IMG/VR virus record: IMGVR_UViG_3300017917_003119
Coordinates: 1 to 47,247 of that record
DNA: 47,247 nucleotides
Source of the DNA: a virus
Strand: one strand, 5' to 3'
Each line of letters opens with the position of its first letter. The stretch's first letter is position 1. The position numbers were made by a program, and so were the translations under genes. Below are positions 24,172-31,637 of this stretch, in pieces. The notes under the pieces are model-generated. The model was given only the letters and a program-made list of their open reading frames with translations, had not been told where the DNA came from and ran no database searches.

Positions 24172-25007
24172 GAGTTGAAGACGAAATTAAGTTAGATTTT
24201 AAAGATGTGTTAATTAGACCTAAACGTAGCACATTATCAAGTCGTAAAGAAGTTGATTTAGTAAGAACATACAAATTTAAACATAGTAGGTATGAATATC
24301 AAGGTATTCCTATTATGGCTTCGAATATGGATGGTGTCGGTACAATTCAAATGGCAGAAACGTTAGATAAACATAGGTTATTTACGTGCCTTATAAAATT
24401 GTATAATAATGACATTGACAACTTTATGGTTTTCAAAGTACCAAATAATTCTTACGCAGTAAGCACAGGAACAAGTGACCAAGATTTTCGTAATTTAAAC
24501 ACGATAGTAACAGGATTAGGGACACAGTTTATTTGTATAGATGTGGCTAATGGTTATAGTGAACATTTCGGAGACTTTGTAGAAAGCGTTAGAAAGCGAT
24601 GGCCAGATAAAACAATTATTGCTGGTAACGTTGTTACAGCAGATATGACACAGGAGTTAATATTACGTGGAGCTGATATTGTTAAAGTTGGTATTGGGCC
24701 TGGCTGTTTTGCTCCGGGCCAAAAAGTTAAAACGGATAAAGGCTTAAAAAATATCGAAGATATCAAACAAGGCGAAAAAGTTTTAACACATACTGGTTCT
24801 TACAAAACTGTGACAAACACATTTAAATTTGATGATAAAAAATCGATAGTCGATGTAAATGGAATCAAAGCAACTCCTAATCACGAGTTTTATGTTTTAC
24901 ATAAAAAATATCGAGACATTGTAACAGATGATAATATTCATCAGTTTGCAGAATGGGTTAAAGCAAAAGACTTAACACAGGATTATTTACTTCTAAAGCA
25001 TAAATAA
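24168..25007 (+). CDS. guaC: GMP reductase N-part fused to N-terminal split intein
   Basis: A 279-residue protein. Residues 1-179 are the N-part of GuaC, the NADPH-dependent enzyme turning GMP into IMP: FKDVLIRPKRSTLSSR (11-26), FICIDVANGYSEHF and IVKVGIGPG. At C180 the enzyme stops just before its catalytic loop, and 100 residues of IntN follow: CFAPGQKVKT with Cys1 (180), then NIEDIKQGEKVLTHTG and block B TPNHEF. The frame stops after LLLKHK with no C-terminal intein blocks. The remaining part is encoded at 25854. The arrangement matches the IMPDH-1-type split inteins described from marine metagenomes. Confidence 0.93.
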   Translation: MRVEDEIKLDFKDVLIRPKRSTLSSRKEVDLVRTYKFKHSRYEYQGIPIMASNMDGVGTIQMAETLDKHRLFTCLIKLYNNDIDNFMVFKVPNNSYAVSTGTSDQDFRNLNTIVTGLGTQFICIDVANGYSEHFGDFVESVRKRWPDKTIIAGNVVTADMTQELILRGADIVKVGIGPGCFAPGQKVKTDKGLKNIEDIKQGEKVLTHTGSYKTVTNTFKFDDKKSIVDVNGIKATPNHEFYVLHKKYRDIVTDDNIHQFAEWVKAKDLTQDYLLLKHK

Positions 25008-25036
25008 TATTATAAAAGTTGCTATAGGAGTAGGAT

Positions 25037-25864
25037 ATGAAATCTAATATGTTTAAAAATTCTGTGGAAATTGTAAGATTTGAAAAAGCAGGCAGAAATA
25101 ACTTTGCTTACTTTAAAAATGGGGAAAAAATTTCTTCAGGTGATTTAGGCAGAATTGAAATCGAATGTGATAACTGTAAATCGTTAAAACAGGTGGGGTT
25201 TAGATCAGCGTTATTAAAAAAGGAATATGTGTGCCAAAGTTGTAACAAAATAGGCAAAAGTAATCCCTTTTATGGAAAAACTCATACACAAGAAACTATA
25301 AAGCGTCATTCTAAATATATGAAGGGTCGATTTGTTGGCGACCGTAATCCATTTTACAGTAAGACCCATACAGAAGAAACTAAAGAAATACTTCGTCAAA
25401 AATGCGCTCACTATGGAGAGGATAACGGATTTTATGGAAAAACTCATACTGATGAATTTAAAAAGAAACATTCCGAATTTATGAAAACTATAGGAAAACG
25501 TCCTATAGAATATTACTCATTGATGGGCATAAAATCTGTTAATAGCAAACCCAAAAAAACTAAAATAGAAAAAGCAACGGAACAAAAGTTACAAGAATCG
25601 GGTGTTAATTTTAAGTACAACTTCATTTTACAAAATAAAGCACAGTATGATTTTTTAATAAACGACAACATTGTTTTAGAAGTTCATGGAGACTTTTGGC
25701 ACGGAAATCCCGAAGTGTATAGCACATTAACAGAACGACAAGAATATAAAAAGCAACGAGATTTTGAAAAACAAAAATTAGCAGAAGATAACGGATACAA
25801 ATATATCGTTATATGGGAATCACAAATTAAAAAAAATGACTGGAGTATTTTAGATGAAATTTGA
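25037..25864 (+). CDS. Free-standing homing endonuclease, NUMOD3-like repeats and Vsr-like nuclease
   Basis: A 275-residue protein lying between the two guaC-intein halves. It has a C-x-x-C pair (DNCKS region then CQSC) like a zinc finger, then three repeats with G/S-K-T-H-T-x-E (about 75-145), which are NUMOD3-like DNA-binding repeats. The C-terminal domain reads [15 protein letters not shown], then [15 protein letters not shown] and [11 protein letters not shown]. This is the layout of Vsr-related EDxHD-type homing endonucleases reported in fractured genes. It would cut intein-free guaC alleles and spread the insertion. Its ATG has a GGAG site; its stop overlaps the next ATG by 11 bp. Confidence 0.88.
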   Translation: MKSNMFKNSVEIVRFEKAGRNNFAYFKNGEKISSGDLGRIEIECDNCKSLKQVGFRSALLKKEYVCQSCNKIGKSNPFYGKTHTQETIKRHSKYMKGRFVGDRNPFYSKTHTEETKEILRQKCAHYGEDNGFYGKTHTDEFKKKHSEFMKTIGKRPIEYYSLMGIKSVNSKPKKTKIEKATEQKLQESGVNFKYNFILQNKAQYDFLINDNIVLEVHGDFWHGNPEVYSTLTERQEYKKQRDFEKQKLAEDNGYKYIVIWESQIKKNDWSILDEI

Positions 25865-26468
25865 ATTAGTCGAAATAGGCACACTCGAAACTGAATCATA
25901 CAACGGATACACATATGATTTAGAAGTTGAAGAAGATCATTCATACAATATCGAAGGTGTAGTAGTACATAATAGCGTGTGTACCACGAGGTTGCAGACT
26001 GGTGTTGGATATCCGCAATTATCAGCAATCATCGAATGTGCCGACGCCGCTCATGGCCTTGGTGGACATATTATCGCTGATGGGGGTTGTACTTGTCCTG
26101 GAGACATTGCCAAAGCTTTTGGAGCAGGTGCAGATTTTGTAATGCTTGGTGGTATGTTAGCAGGACATGATGAAGGTGGTGGCGAAGTAATTAGTGAAGA
26201 TGGCTATAATCCAAGAGTGATCTTTTATGGTATGAGCAGCGATACCGCAATGGAAAAGCACCAAGGGGGAGTAGCTGAATATCGTAGCAGTGAGGGTCGT
26301 ACTGTTGATATACCATATCGCGGTCCTGTACGTGATACTGTATTAGATATTTTAGGTGGTTTACGTAGTACGTGTACATATGTTGGCGCTAGTAATTTAA
26401 AACAACTTCCTAAGTGTACAACATTTATTAAAGTAAATAGACAAGTAAATGATGTATTTTTAAAGTGA
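25854..26468 (+). CDS. guaC: C-terminal split intein fused to GMP reductase C-part
   Basis: A 204-residue protein. Residues 1-40 form Int[21 protein letters not shown] (21-40), ending in H39-N40, with S41 as the +1 nucleophile. Residues 41-204 are the C-part of GuaC, starting [15 protein letters not shown] with catalytic C43. They continue with [53 protein letters not shown] and [13 protein letters not shown]. The 179 and 164 extein residues sum to 343, near the 347 of E. coli GuaC, so the spliced product should be complete. Splicing would restore GPG-S-x-C-T-T-R, so the intein sits in the active-site loop. Confidence 0.93.
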   Translation: MKFELVEIGTLETESYNGYTYDLEVEEDHSYNIEGVVVHNSVCTTRLQTGVGYPQLSAIIECADAAHGLGGHIIADGGCTCPGDIAKAFGAGADFVMLGGMLAGHDEGGGEVISEDGYNPRVIFYGMSSDTAMEKHQGGVAEYRSSEGRTVDIPYRGPVRDTVLDILGGLRSTCTYVGASNLKQLPKCTTFIKVNRQVNDVFLK

Positions 26469-26474
26469 GATATT

Positions 26475-26720
26475 ATGGCAAAGTCAAAGAAAAAAGAATT
26501 ATTTGTTGATGGACATGGTGATATCAGAGAAGTTGGATTGCAACAATACGAAATTAATTGGGAAAAAATAGCTAACGACGTTAAAGAAGCAAAGTTATTA
26601 GTTGAAAATAAACAATACGAACCTGACGATGGTCCTTTGACAAAAAGTCAAATTAAACAAATTAAAGAGAGCGCACCTAAAATGAAAACTAAAACAAAGA
26701 AAACTAAAGCAAAAAACTAA
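26475..26720 (+). CDS. Small lysine-rich protein
   Basis: 81 residues with a Lys-rich N-terminus (AKSKKKE), an acidic middle and a Lys/Thr-rich tail (KTKTKKTKAKN). It might bind nucleic acid; nothing more can be said. It starts 6 bp after the guaC C-part. Confidence 0.5.
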   Translation: MAKSKKKELFVDGHGDIREVGLQQYEINWEKIANDVKEAKLLVENKQYEPDDGPLTKSQIKQIKESAPKMKTKTKKTKAKN

Positions 26721-26781
26721 ACATAAATACTTTGTCAAAATAAGATAGATTTTGACTTTAAAAAATTTTTATAATAAAAAT

Positions 26782-26806
26782 GGTTTAGTATTCTTGTAAC
26801 TAAACC
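26782..26806. promoter_or_regulatory. Perfect 8-bp stem-loop upstream of folE
   Basis: GGTTTAGT (26782-26789) and ACTAAACC (26799-26806) pair perfectly around a 9-base loop. A T/A-rich run follows but not a clean U-tract. It could end the guaC transcript or control folE; the downstream ribosome site AAGGAG for folE is 26 bp further on. Confidence 0.45.
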
Positions 26807-26849
26807 TATATTATTTATAACAAAACAAATTTGAGTAAGGAGAACCAAT

Positions 26850-27536
26850 TTGAGTTTTGATAAAACTAAAGTAGACCCTGTATTAGGGAAAAAAGTAAGA
26901 GAATATTTAATTAAAATGGGAGTAGAAACTCCTATTAATAATGAAGCACTTGCTGTTGAAAACAAGAAAAAAATTGATATTCTTGAAAATGCATTTACAA
27001 CTATATGGAAAACAGTAGGTATGGATCTAAATGATGATAGCCTACAAGAAACACCAAATAGAATGGCAAAAATGTATATTAATGAGATATATTTTGGCCT
27101 CAAGGAAGAAAACTTTCCAAAGTGTACTACGGTAAATAATAAAATGCAGTACAACGAAATGGTGGTGGAAAGAAATGTCTCAGTTCAAAGCAATTGTGAA
27201 CATCATGGTGTTATTATTGACGGTCTTGCTACTGTTGCATATGTACCTAAGGATAGAGTATTGGGTCTTAGCAAAATTAACAGAATTGTGGAGTATTTTA
27301 GTAAGCGTCCTCAAATCCAAGAACGGTTGACTGAACAAATTTTTCATACATTACAATATATCTTAGATACTGAAGATGTTGCAGTAATGATTGACGCACA
27401 ACATTATTGTGTAAAAAGTCGTGGTGTAGAGGATACAGGAAGTAGTACTGTTACTAGTAGATTAGGTGGTGGATTTAAATCTGATCCAGCAGTACGTAAT
27501 GAGTTTTATAGTATTGCTCGATCAGGATGTAAATAA
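26850..27536 (+). CDS. folE: GTP cyclohydrolase I
   Basis: A 228-residue protein of the FolE type. Zinc ligands C116 (NCEHHG), H119 nearby and C187 (HYCVKSRG) are present, with LSKINRIVEYFSKRPQIQERL (140-160) covering the active-site helix. FolE opens GTP to 7,8-dihydroneopterin triphosphate, the first step of both folate and 7-deazaguanine synthesis. The start is TTG (26850) with AGGAG seven bases upstream. The presence of queD and queE close by makes the deazaguanine route the more likely use. The final part, VTSRLGGGF, follows the canonical signature. Its stop overlaps the next ATG (TAATG). Confidence 0.95.
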   Translation: MSFDKTKVDPVLGKKVREYLIKMGVETPINNEALAVENKKKIDILENAFTTIWKTVGMDLNDDSLQETPNRMAKMYINEIYFGLKEENFPKCTTVNNKMQYNEMVVERNVSVQSNCEHHGVIIDGLATVAYVPKDRVLGLSKINRIVEYFSKRPQIQERLTEQIFHTLQYILDTEDVAVMIDAQHYCVKSRGVEDTGSSTVTSRLGGGFKSDPAVRNEFYSIARSGCK

Positions 27537-27769
27537 TGGGATATAAAAAGCCAGACCTGCATAATACTAACGTGCTTATTAATAGTGCGATTTGTGAGGC
27601 AAATAGTCGTTTCAACGATGGATTTACACAGTTTGAGATTAAAAAAGAATTATACAAACTAAAATGGATTCTTGATGAATATTTTACAAAAGCGCCTAAA
27701 TACCTAGGTGAGGATGAATGGATTGATGAAATGATGAAACGTAGAGTTATAGAAATACTTAAAAAATGA
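27536..27769 (+). CDS. Small helical protein of unknown function
   Basis: 77 residues, mostly helical, with FEIKKELYKLKWILDEYF and a basic C-terminus (MMKRRVIEILKK). It is coupled to folE by TAATG and overlaps the next gene by 4 bp, so it is in the same operon. No known family recognised. Confidence 0.6.
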   Translation: MGYKKPDLHNTNVLINSAICEANSRFNDGFTQFEIKKELYKLKWILDEYFTKAPKYLGEDEWIDEMMKRRVIEILKK

Positions 27770-28230
27770 TATTCAACAAAATTAAAGAATTAAAAGATAA
27801 AGTCGTTGCTATAACTTTTTCTACGTTTGACTTACTACATGCAGGACATATTGCTATGTTAGCAGAAGCTAAAAATCATTGTGATTATTTGATAGTTGCA
27901 TTACAGACTGATCCAACTATTGATAGACCAGATACAAAAAACAAACCAGTACAAACAATCGTTGAAAGACAAATACAATTACAGGCTGTAAGATATGTTG
28001 ATGAGATTGTTGTTTATGAAACGGAAAAAGATTTAGAGGATTTATTACTTACGTTGCCCATTCAGAAAAGAATTTTGGGTATAGAGTATGCTGATAAAGA
28101 CTTTACAGGTAAACAAATTTGTATTGACAGAGGCATAGAAATCATTTATAATAAACGTGACCATAGTTTTAGTAGCAGTAGTTTACGCAAAAGAGTATAT
28201 CATGCTGAAGCTTATAAAGAACGGTGGTAA
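27766..28230 (+). CDS. Glycerol-3-phosphate-cytidylyltransferase-like nucleotidyltransferase
   Basis: A 154-residue single-domain nucleotidyltransferase. FSTFDLLHAGHIAML carries the HAGH motif, and FSSSSLRKRV near the C-terminus matches the S-x-S-x-x-R closing motif of TagD-like enzymes. The middle contains TVERQIQLQAVRYVDEIVVY-type sequence, as in TagD. A CTP- or ATP-dependent transfer to a phosphorylated alcohol or sugar is expected. It is the third nucleotidyltransferase in this window and shares the operon with folE and queD. Confidence 0.75.
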   Translation: MIFNKIKELKDKVVAITFSTFDLLHAGHIAMLAEAKNHCDYLIVALQTDPTIDRPDTKNKPVQTIVERQIQLQAVRYVDEIVVYETEKDLEDLLLTLPIQKRILGIEYADKDFTGKQICIDRGIEIIYNKRDHSFSSSSLRKRVYHAEAYKERW

Positions 28231-28307
28231 ATAGTATTAGCGGTCTGTGGCATTCATCCCGCTTTATAAATTCTGCATGTCATCAAACTTACTCAAGGAG
28301 GCAAGAG

Positions 28308-28781
28308 GTGGCAAAGTTTATTTCAACAAAAACCTATCGTCAGATAGGCCCAGTAGCATATCGCCAATGGCGTGCTGATAGTCATTGTAATCTTATACAT
28401 GGTTATGCATTAAGTTTTCATTTTGAATTTGAATGTGATACTCTTGATGCACGTAACTGGTGTATGGATTTCGGTGGACTCAAAGATTTAAAATTTAAAT
28501 TGGAAGATTGGTTTGATCATACATTATTAGTTGCAGTTGATGATCCCCAACGTGAAGACTTATTACATTTAGGAAAAATTGGTTTAGCAAAAATTACAGA
28601 AGTAGAGAAAACAGGTTGTGAAGGCATTGCTGATTTTCTTTATGAATATGTAAACACAATTTATTTGCCTAGTTTTGGAAAAGGTGAAGCAGAAAGAGTA
28701 TGGTGTAGTAAAGTAGAAGTGCGTGAAACTGATGCTAACATGGCAATGAGAGTAGGTCATAGAGAGGAATTAATATGTTAG
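28308..28781 (+). CDS. queD: QueD-like 6-carboxytetrahydropterin synthase
   Basis: A 157-residue protein (start GTG 28308, preceded by AAGGAGG; an upstream in-frame reading from 28224 has no ribosome site). RQWRADSHCNLIHGYALSF carries the QueD motif, but the usual H-G-H is H-G-Y, so the third zinc ligand may be replaced. CMDFGGLKDLK, WFDHTLLVA and a late E in CEGIAD complete the active-site pattern. QueD turns dihydroneopterin triphosphate into 6-carboxytetrahydropterin, the second step to preQ0. It lies after a nucleotidyltransferase and overlaps the aldolase gene by 7 bp. Confidence 0.88.
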   Translation: MAKFISTKTYRQIGPVAYRQWRADSHCNLIHGYALSFHFEFECDTLDARNWCMDFGGLKDLKFKLEDWFDHTLLVAVDDPQREDLLHLGKIGLAKITEVEKTGCEGIADFLYEYVNTIYLPSFGKGEAERVWCSKVEVRETDANMAMRVGHREELIC

Positions 28782-29404
28782 AAACATGCTGTGATGTGCT
28801 TGTAGAAGCTTATAACAGAAATTGGATCACAAGTCGTGATGGAAATTTAAGCATTCGTTATCACGACCGAAATCATTTTTACATTACTCCTAGTGGCGTT
28901 CGTAAACAAAAAATGCAATATGATATGTTTAAAAAAATACGTATTGCAAACAGTGGAATAAGAGAATACCCTGAAGTTATTGAACAGAATGATATAAGTG
29001 GTAATCTAGAACCAAGTGGTGAATTGCCATTGCATTTTGGTTTACAACGAGAAATGGGACAACATAGTAATGATATTCGTGTTGTAGTTCATTTACACCC
29101 AACCTATATTATTGCTGCAATGCACAAAGGTATAATATTACAAAATTTAGTAAAAGATTTTCCTGAATTAAGTAGGTACACAAAAGTTGCACCAAACGTT
29201 GGAGATGTACCTCCTATCAGTCAAGAATTAGCAGACGCATGTCATTGTGCCTTAAATCTTGACAACATGGGAAATATTGACTATGATATTGTAGGTATTA
29301 AAGGACATGGGGTTGTAAGTATTGATACAACTCCATGGAGGGCTTTCGAGCATATCGAAAGGCTAGAACATATTTGTAAAATTGTTCTAGCATCAGGTGT
29401 TTAA
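28775..29404 (+). CDS. Class II aldolase-family protein
   Basis: A 209-residue protein with the fuculose-phosphate aldolase/adducin fold: SRDGNLSIRY (the phosphate-binding start), YITPSGVRKQ, EPSGELPLHFGLQ with the acidic residue, VVHLHPTYIIA giving the H-x-H zinc pair, and GIKGHGVVSID followed by HIERLEHICKI. This matches AraD-like 4-epimerases and aldolases with zinc. The substrate is probably a sugar phosphate. It shares an operon with queD and the YhhQ-like gene; a direct role in deazaguanine chemistry is not evident. Confidence 0.78.
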   Translation: MLETCCDVLVEAYNRNWITSRDGNLSIRYHDRNHFYITPSGVRKQKMQYDMFKKIRIANSGIREYPEVIEQNDISGNLEPSGELPLHFGLQREMGQHSNDIRVVVHLHPTYIIAAMHKGIILQNLVKDFPELSRYTKVAPNVGDVPPISQELADACHCALNLDNMGNIDYDIVGIKGHGVVSIDTTPWRAFEHIERLEHICKIVLASGV

Positions 29405-29422
29405 TTTTATAAGGATAAAAAA

Positions 29423-30049
29423 ATGTTAAACAAAATTTTAGATGGTGTAGATAAATCAATAGCATATAAACTTATGCTTGCACATATTTTAATTATTGCT
29501 ATTAGTAATTATGTTGTACAATTTAAGTTCACTATATTTGGAGCACCATTAGCTTGGGCAGCATTTACGTTTCCACTAGTAGTGGTATTAACTGATTTAA
29601 CAGTAAGACTTCTAGGAAAACAAACTGGTAGAGCGGTTATTAGTCTTGCATTTATACCTGCTATTTTGGTAAGTATGGCAGTTGTAAAATTGGGAGGTGC
29701 TCCTGACAGTGTTGCTTTTAGAATCGGTTTAGGTTCAGGTATGGCTTATTTTATTAGTAACTTACTTGATGTTTATGTTTTTCAATATTTCCGTGAAAAA
29801 TATAGTTCATGGTGGATTGCACCTACTTTAAGCGCAATTGCAAGTACATTTATTGATACTTATGTATTTTTTGGTACAGCATTTGCAGGTGGTGCAGATG
29901 AGTTTATGGCTAATAATTGGCATATTGTTGCTACTAATAATAGTATTAGTAAAATTATCATAAGTTTAGTTGTAATATTACCAGCTTATGGTTTATTACT
30001 AAATCATCTTCAACGTAAATTAGCTAATCAAGAAACATCCAATGGATAA
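29423..30049 (+). CDS. yhhQ: Queuosine-precursor transporter (YhhQ family)
   Basis: A 208-residue membrane protein with about six hydrophobic helices. Family hallmarks are LTDLTVRLLGKQTGR, where D and R are conserved, then ISNLLDVYVFQYFRE, SWWIAPTLSAIASTFIDTY and FFGTAF. YhhQ-type proteins import 7-deazaguanine precursors such as preQ0 or preQ1. In this cell such a carrier would supply the transglycosylase, or the host, with preQ0, complementing FolE, QueD and QueE. It follows the aldolase after 18 bp with an AAGGA site, and its end overlaps a MazG-like gene by 8 bp. Confidence 0.85.
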   Translation: MLNKILDGVDKSIAYKLMLAHILIIAISNYVVQFKFTIFGAPLAWAAFTFPLVVVLTDLTVRLLGKQTGRAVISLAFIPAILVSMAVVKLGGAPDSVAFRIGLGSGMAYFISNLLDVYVFQYFREKYSSWWIAPTLSAIASTFIDTYVFFGTAFAGGADEFMANNWHIVATNNSISKIIISLVVILPAYGLLLNHLQRKLANQETSNG

Positions 30050-30320
30050 TCGAGTTAGAGAAACACTGCTAATTTTACAAGAAGAATGTGCAGAAGTTAC
30101 CCAAGCCGTTAGCAAATGCTTTAGGTTTGGGTTAGACAATTTCAAGCCAGGTAAACCCTCAACCAATTTAGAACATATGGAAACTGAGATTGGTGATGTA
30201 TTAGCTATGATTGACATTCTAGTAGAACAAGGAGTAGTAAGTAAAGAAAACTTGATTGCTGCAACAGCAGCCAAGAAACAAAAACTTAAACAATGGTCAA
30301 ATATATATGAAAATATGTAA
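30042..30320 (+). CDS. MazG-like NTP pyrophosphohydrolase
   Basis: A 92-residue all-helical protein with LQEECAEVTQAVSKCFRFG, matching the E-x-x-E of the MazG/phosphoribosyl-ATP pyrophosphatase group, and METEIGDVLAMIDILVEQG with E-x-x-D. These bind magnesium and hydrolyse nucleoside triphosphates to monophosphates. Phage versions are common and may clear altered or excess nucleotides such as dNTPs. It is the last gene of the deazaguanine-related operon before a 107-bp gap. Confidence 0.72.
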   Translation: MDNRVRETLLILQEECAEVTQAVSKCFRFGLDNFKPGKPSTNLEHMETEIGDVLAMIDILVEQGVVSKENLIAATAAKKQKLKQWSNIYENM

Positions 30321-30374
30321 ACAATCATTAAACAGTCATTGAATTTAAATTAAATTATTGTTCCTAAAAACTTT

Positions 30375-30403
30375 TTGAGCTATTATTATTATGATAATAT
30401 GCT
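30375..30403 (+). promoter_or_regulatory. Sigma70-like promoter for queE
   Basis: TTGAGC (30375-30380), a 17-bp spacer and TATGCT (30398-30403) in the gap before queE. A second TATAAT-like site (ATTATAATAA near 30406-30415) lies just after it. The spacer is ideal but the boxes are not perfect. Confidence 0.4.
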
Positions 30404-30427
30404 ACATTATAATAAACTGCTAATATT

Positions 30428-31267
30428 ATGAGTAAATTAAAAATAAGTGAATTGTTTTATAGTATCCAAGGTGAGGGTAGGTATCAAGGAGTACCAAGTG
30501 TGTTTTTACGTACTTTTGGATGCAATTTTAAATGTGCAGGTTTTGGAATGCCCAGGGGAGAACTAAGTAATGAGCGTAACGAAATCAAAATAGAAGAATA
30601 TACAGACTACAAAATGCTTCCGTTGGTTAGTACTGGTTGCGATAGTTATGCTAGTTGGGACCCTAGGTTCAAACATCTTAGTCATTATTATGATTCTGAT
30701 GTTCTTGTAACTAAAATCCTTGATTTACTGCCTTCAGGTTATTGGCAAGAAGAACATTTAGTTATCACAGGTGGTGAACCGTTATTAGGTTGGCAAAGTA
30801 GTTATCCTGATTTACTTAATCATGAGTTCATGGAACATCTAAATTATATTACTTTTGAAACAAATGGTACACAAAAACTTAGTATTGATTTTTATAACTA
30901 CTTGTTAAATTGGTTAAGTAAAGGTGATCGAGAAATAACTTTTAGTGTAAGTCCTAAATTACCAAACAGTGGTGAAATTTATGAAGAAGCAATTAAACCT
31001 GATGTTGTATTACAATATCAAGAAATTGGGTACACATATTTAAAATTTGTAGTAGCTACTGAACAGGATGTTATAGATGCAGAAGACGCAGAAAGAGAAT
31101 TTAAAGCACACGGATTTCGTGGGCCCACTTATATTATGCCTGTTGGTGGTGTTACTAATATCTATCATTTAAATACAAAAAATGTAGCATTGGCAGCTAT
31201 GAAGCGTGGTTGGCGCTACAGCGCAAGACTTCAATGCGATTTATTCAAAAACGAATGGGGAACATAA
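30428..31267 (+). CDS. queE: QueE-like 7-carboxy-7-deazaguanine synthase
   Basis: A 279-residue radical SAM protein. SELFYSIQGEGRYQGVPSVF and RTFGCNFKC match QueE. Two cluster Cys are C32 and C36; the next Cys in the region is C71 in STGCDSYASW, giving C-x3-C-x34-C instead of C-x3-C-x2-C or the C-x14-C-x2-C form. The F at 39 stands where the third Cys would be. VITGGEPLLGWQ carries the SAM-binding G-G-E-P, and FETNGTQKL, FSVSPKL and YTYLKFVV the later blocks. QueE makes the 7-deazapurine ring from 6-carboxytetrahydropterin. Its stop overlaps the next ATG (TAATG). Confidence 0.92.
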   Translation: MSKLKISELFYSIQGEGRYQGVPSVFLRTFGCNFKCAGFGMPRGELSNERNEIKIEEYTDYKMLPLVSTGCDSYASWDPRFKHLSHYYDSDVLVTKILDLLPSGYWQEEHLVITGGEPLLGWQSSYPDLLNHEFMEHLNYITFETNGTQKLSIDFYNYLLNWLSKGDREITFSVSPKLPNSGEIYEEAIKPDVVLQYQEIGYTYLKFVVATEQDVIDAEDAEREFKAHGFRGPTYIMPVGGVTNIYHLNTKNVALAAMKRGWRYSARLQCDLFKNEWGT

Positions 31268-31449
31268 TGGTGAAGACAGTAATTACAAGAAAACAATATG
31301 AGAAATTAAAAGAAGTATTTGAAATGTATGATTTGGATAGTGTAGTTTGGAAAGAGGAATCACTAAGTGGTATTGGTCCTAATGTTACACTTGAGTTTTT
31401 TCCAAGAAATCCAATTAAAATAGATATTACTGATGTTGAAAGTTGGTAA
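31267..31449 (+). CDS. Small acidic protein downstream of queE
   Basis: 60 residues starting with MVKTVITRKQYEKLKEVFEM and ending in KIDITDVESW. It has a helix-strand-strand layout with LSGIGPNVTLEFFP in the middle. The ATG overlaps the queE stop by 1 bp and the stop overlaps the next ATG (TAATG). Likely a genuine coupled gene of unknown function. Confidence 0.6.
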   Translation: MVKTVITRKQYEKLKEVFEMYDLDSVVWKEESLSGIGPNVTLEFFPRNPIKIDITDVESW

Positions 31450-31637
31450 TGCTTATAGGAACTAAAAATAACTTTTTACTATTACCTAAACGCTGTAGGA
31501 TATCTAAAAAATTATTATGGTTTACTAATGCCTATGTAGAAATACATTGTTTTACCGGACCTGGCGATAGTATATTTGAATACAAATATTATGATAAAAA
31601 TGAGTATTTGGTAAATAAGTTAAAGGGTAAAGTTTGA
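31449..31637 (+). CDS. Small protein of unknown function
   Basis: 62 residues, strand-rich, with KKLLWFTNAYVEIHCF and a polar end. The start overlaps the preceding stop, and its TGA overlaps the TTG start of the glycosyltransferase. It is probably co-translated with both. Confidence 0.5.
   Translation: MLIGTKNNFLLLPKRCRISKKLLWFTNAYVEIHCFTGPGDSIFEYKYYDKNEYLVNKLKGKV

Noticed and set aside
26735-27154. Minus-strand ORF opposite folE
   Set aside because: Low-complexity hydrophobic shadow of a clear FolE sequence.
28231-28307. PreQ1 riboswitch upstream of queD
   Set aside because: Only a short AGCGG/CCGCT pairing was found; the preQ1-I or -II consensus is not present.
30321-30427. Possible tRNA gene in the gap before queE
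   Set aside because: No cloverleaf arms could be paired; the gap is AT-rich and better explained by promoter elements.
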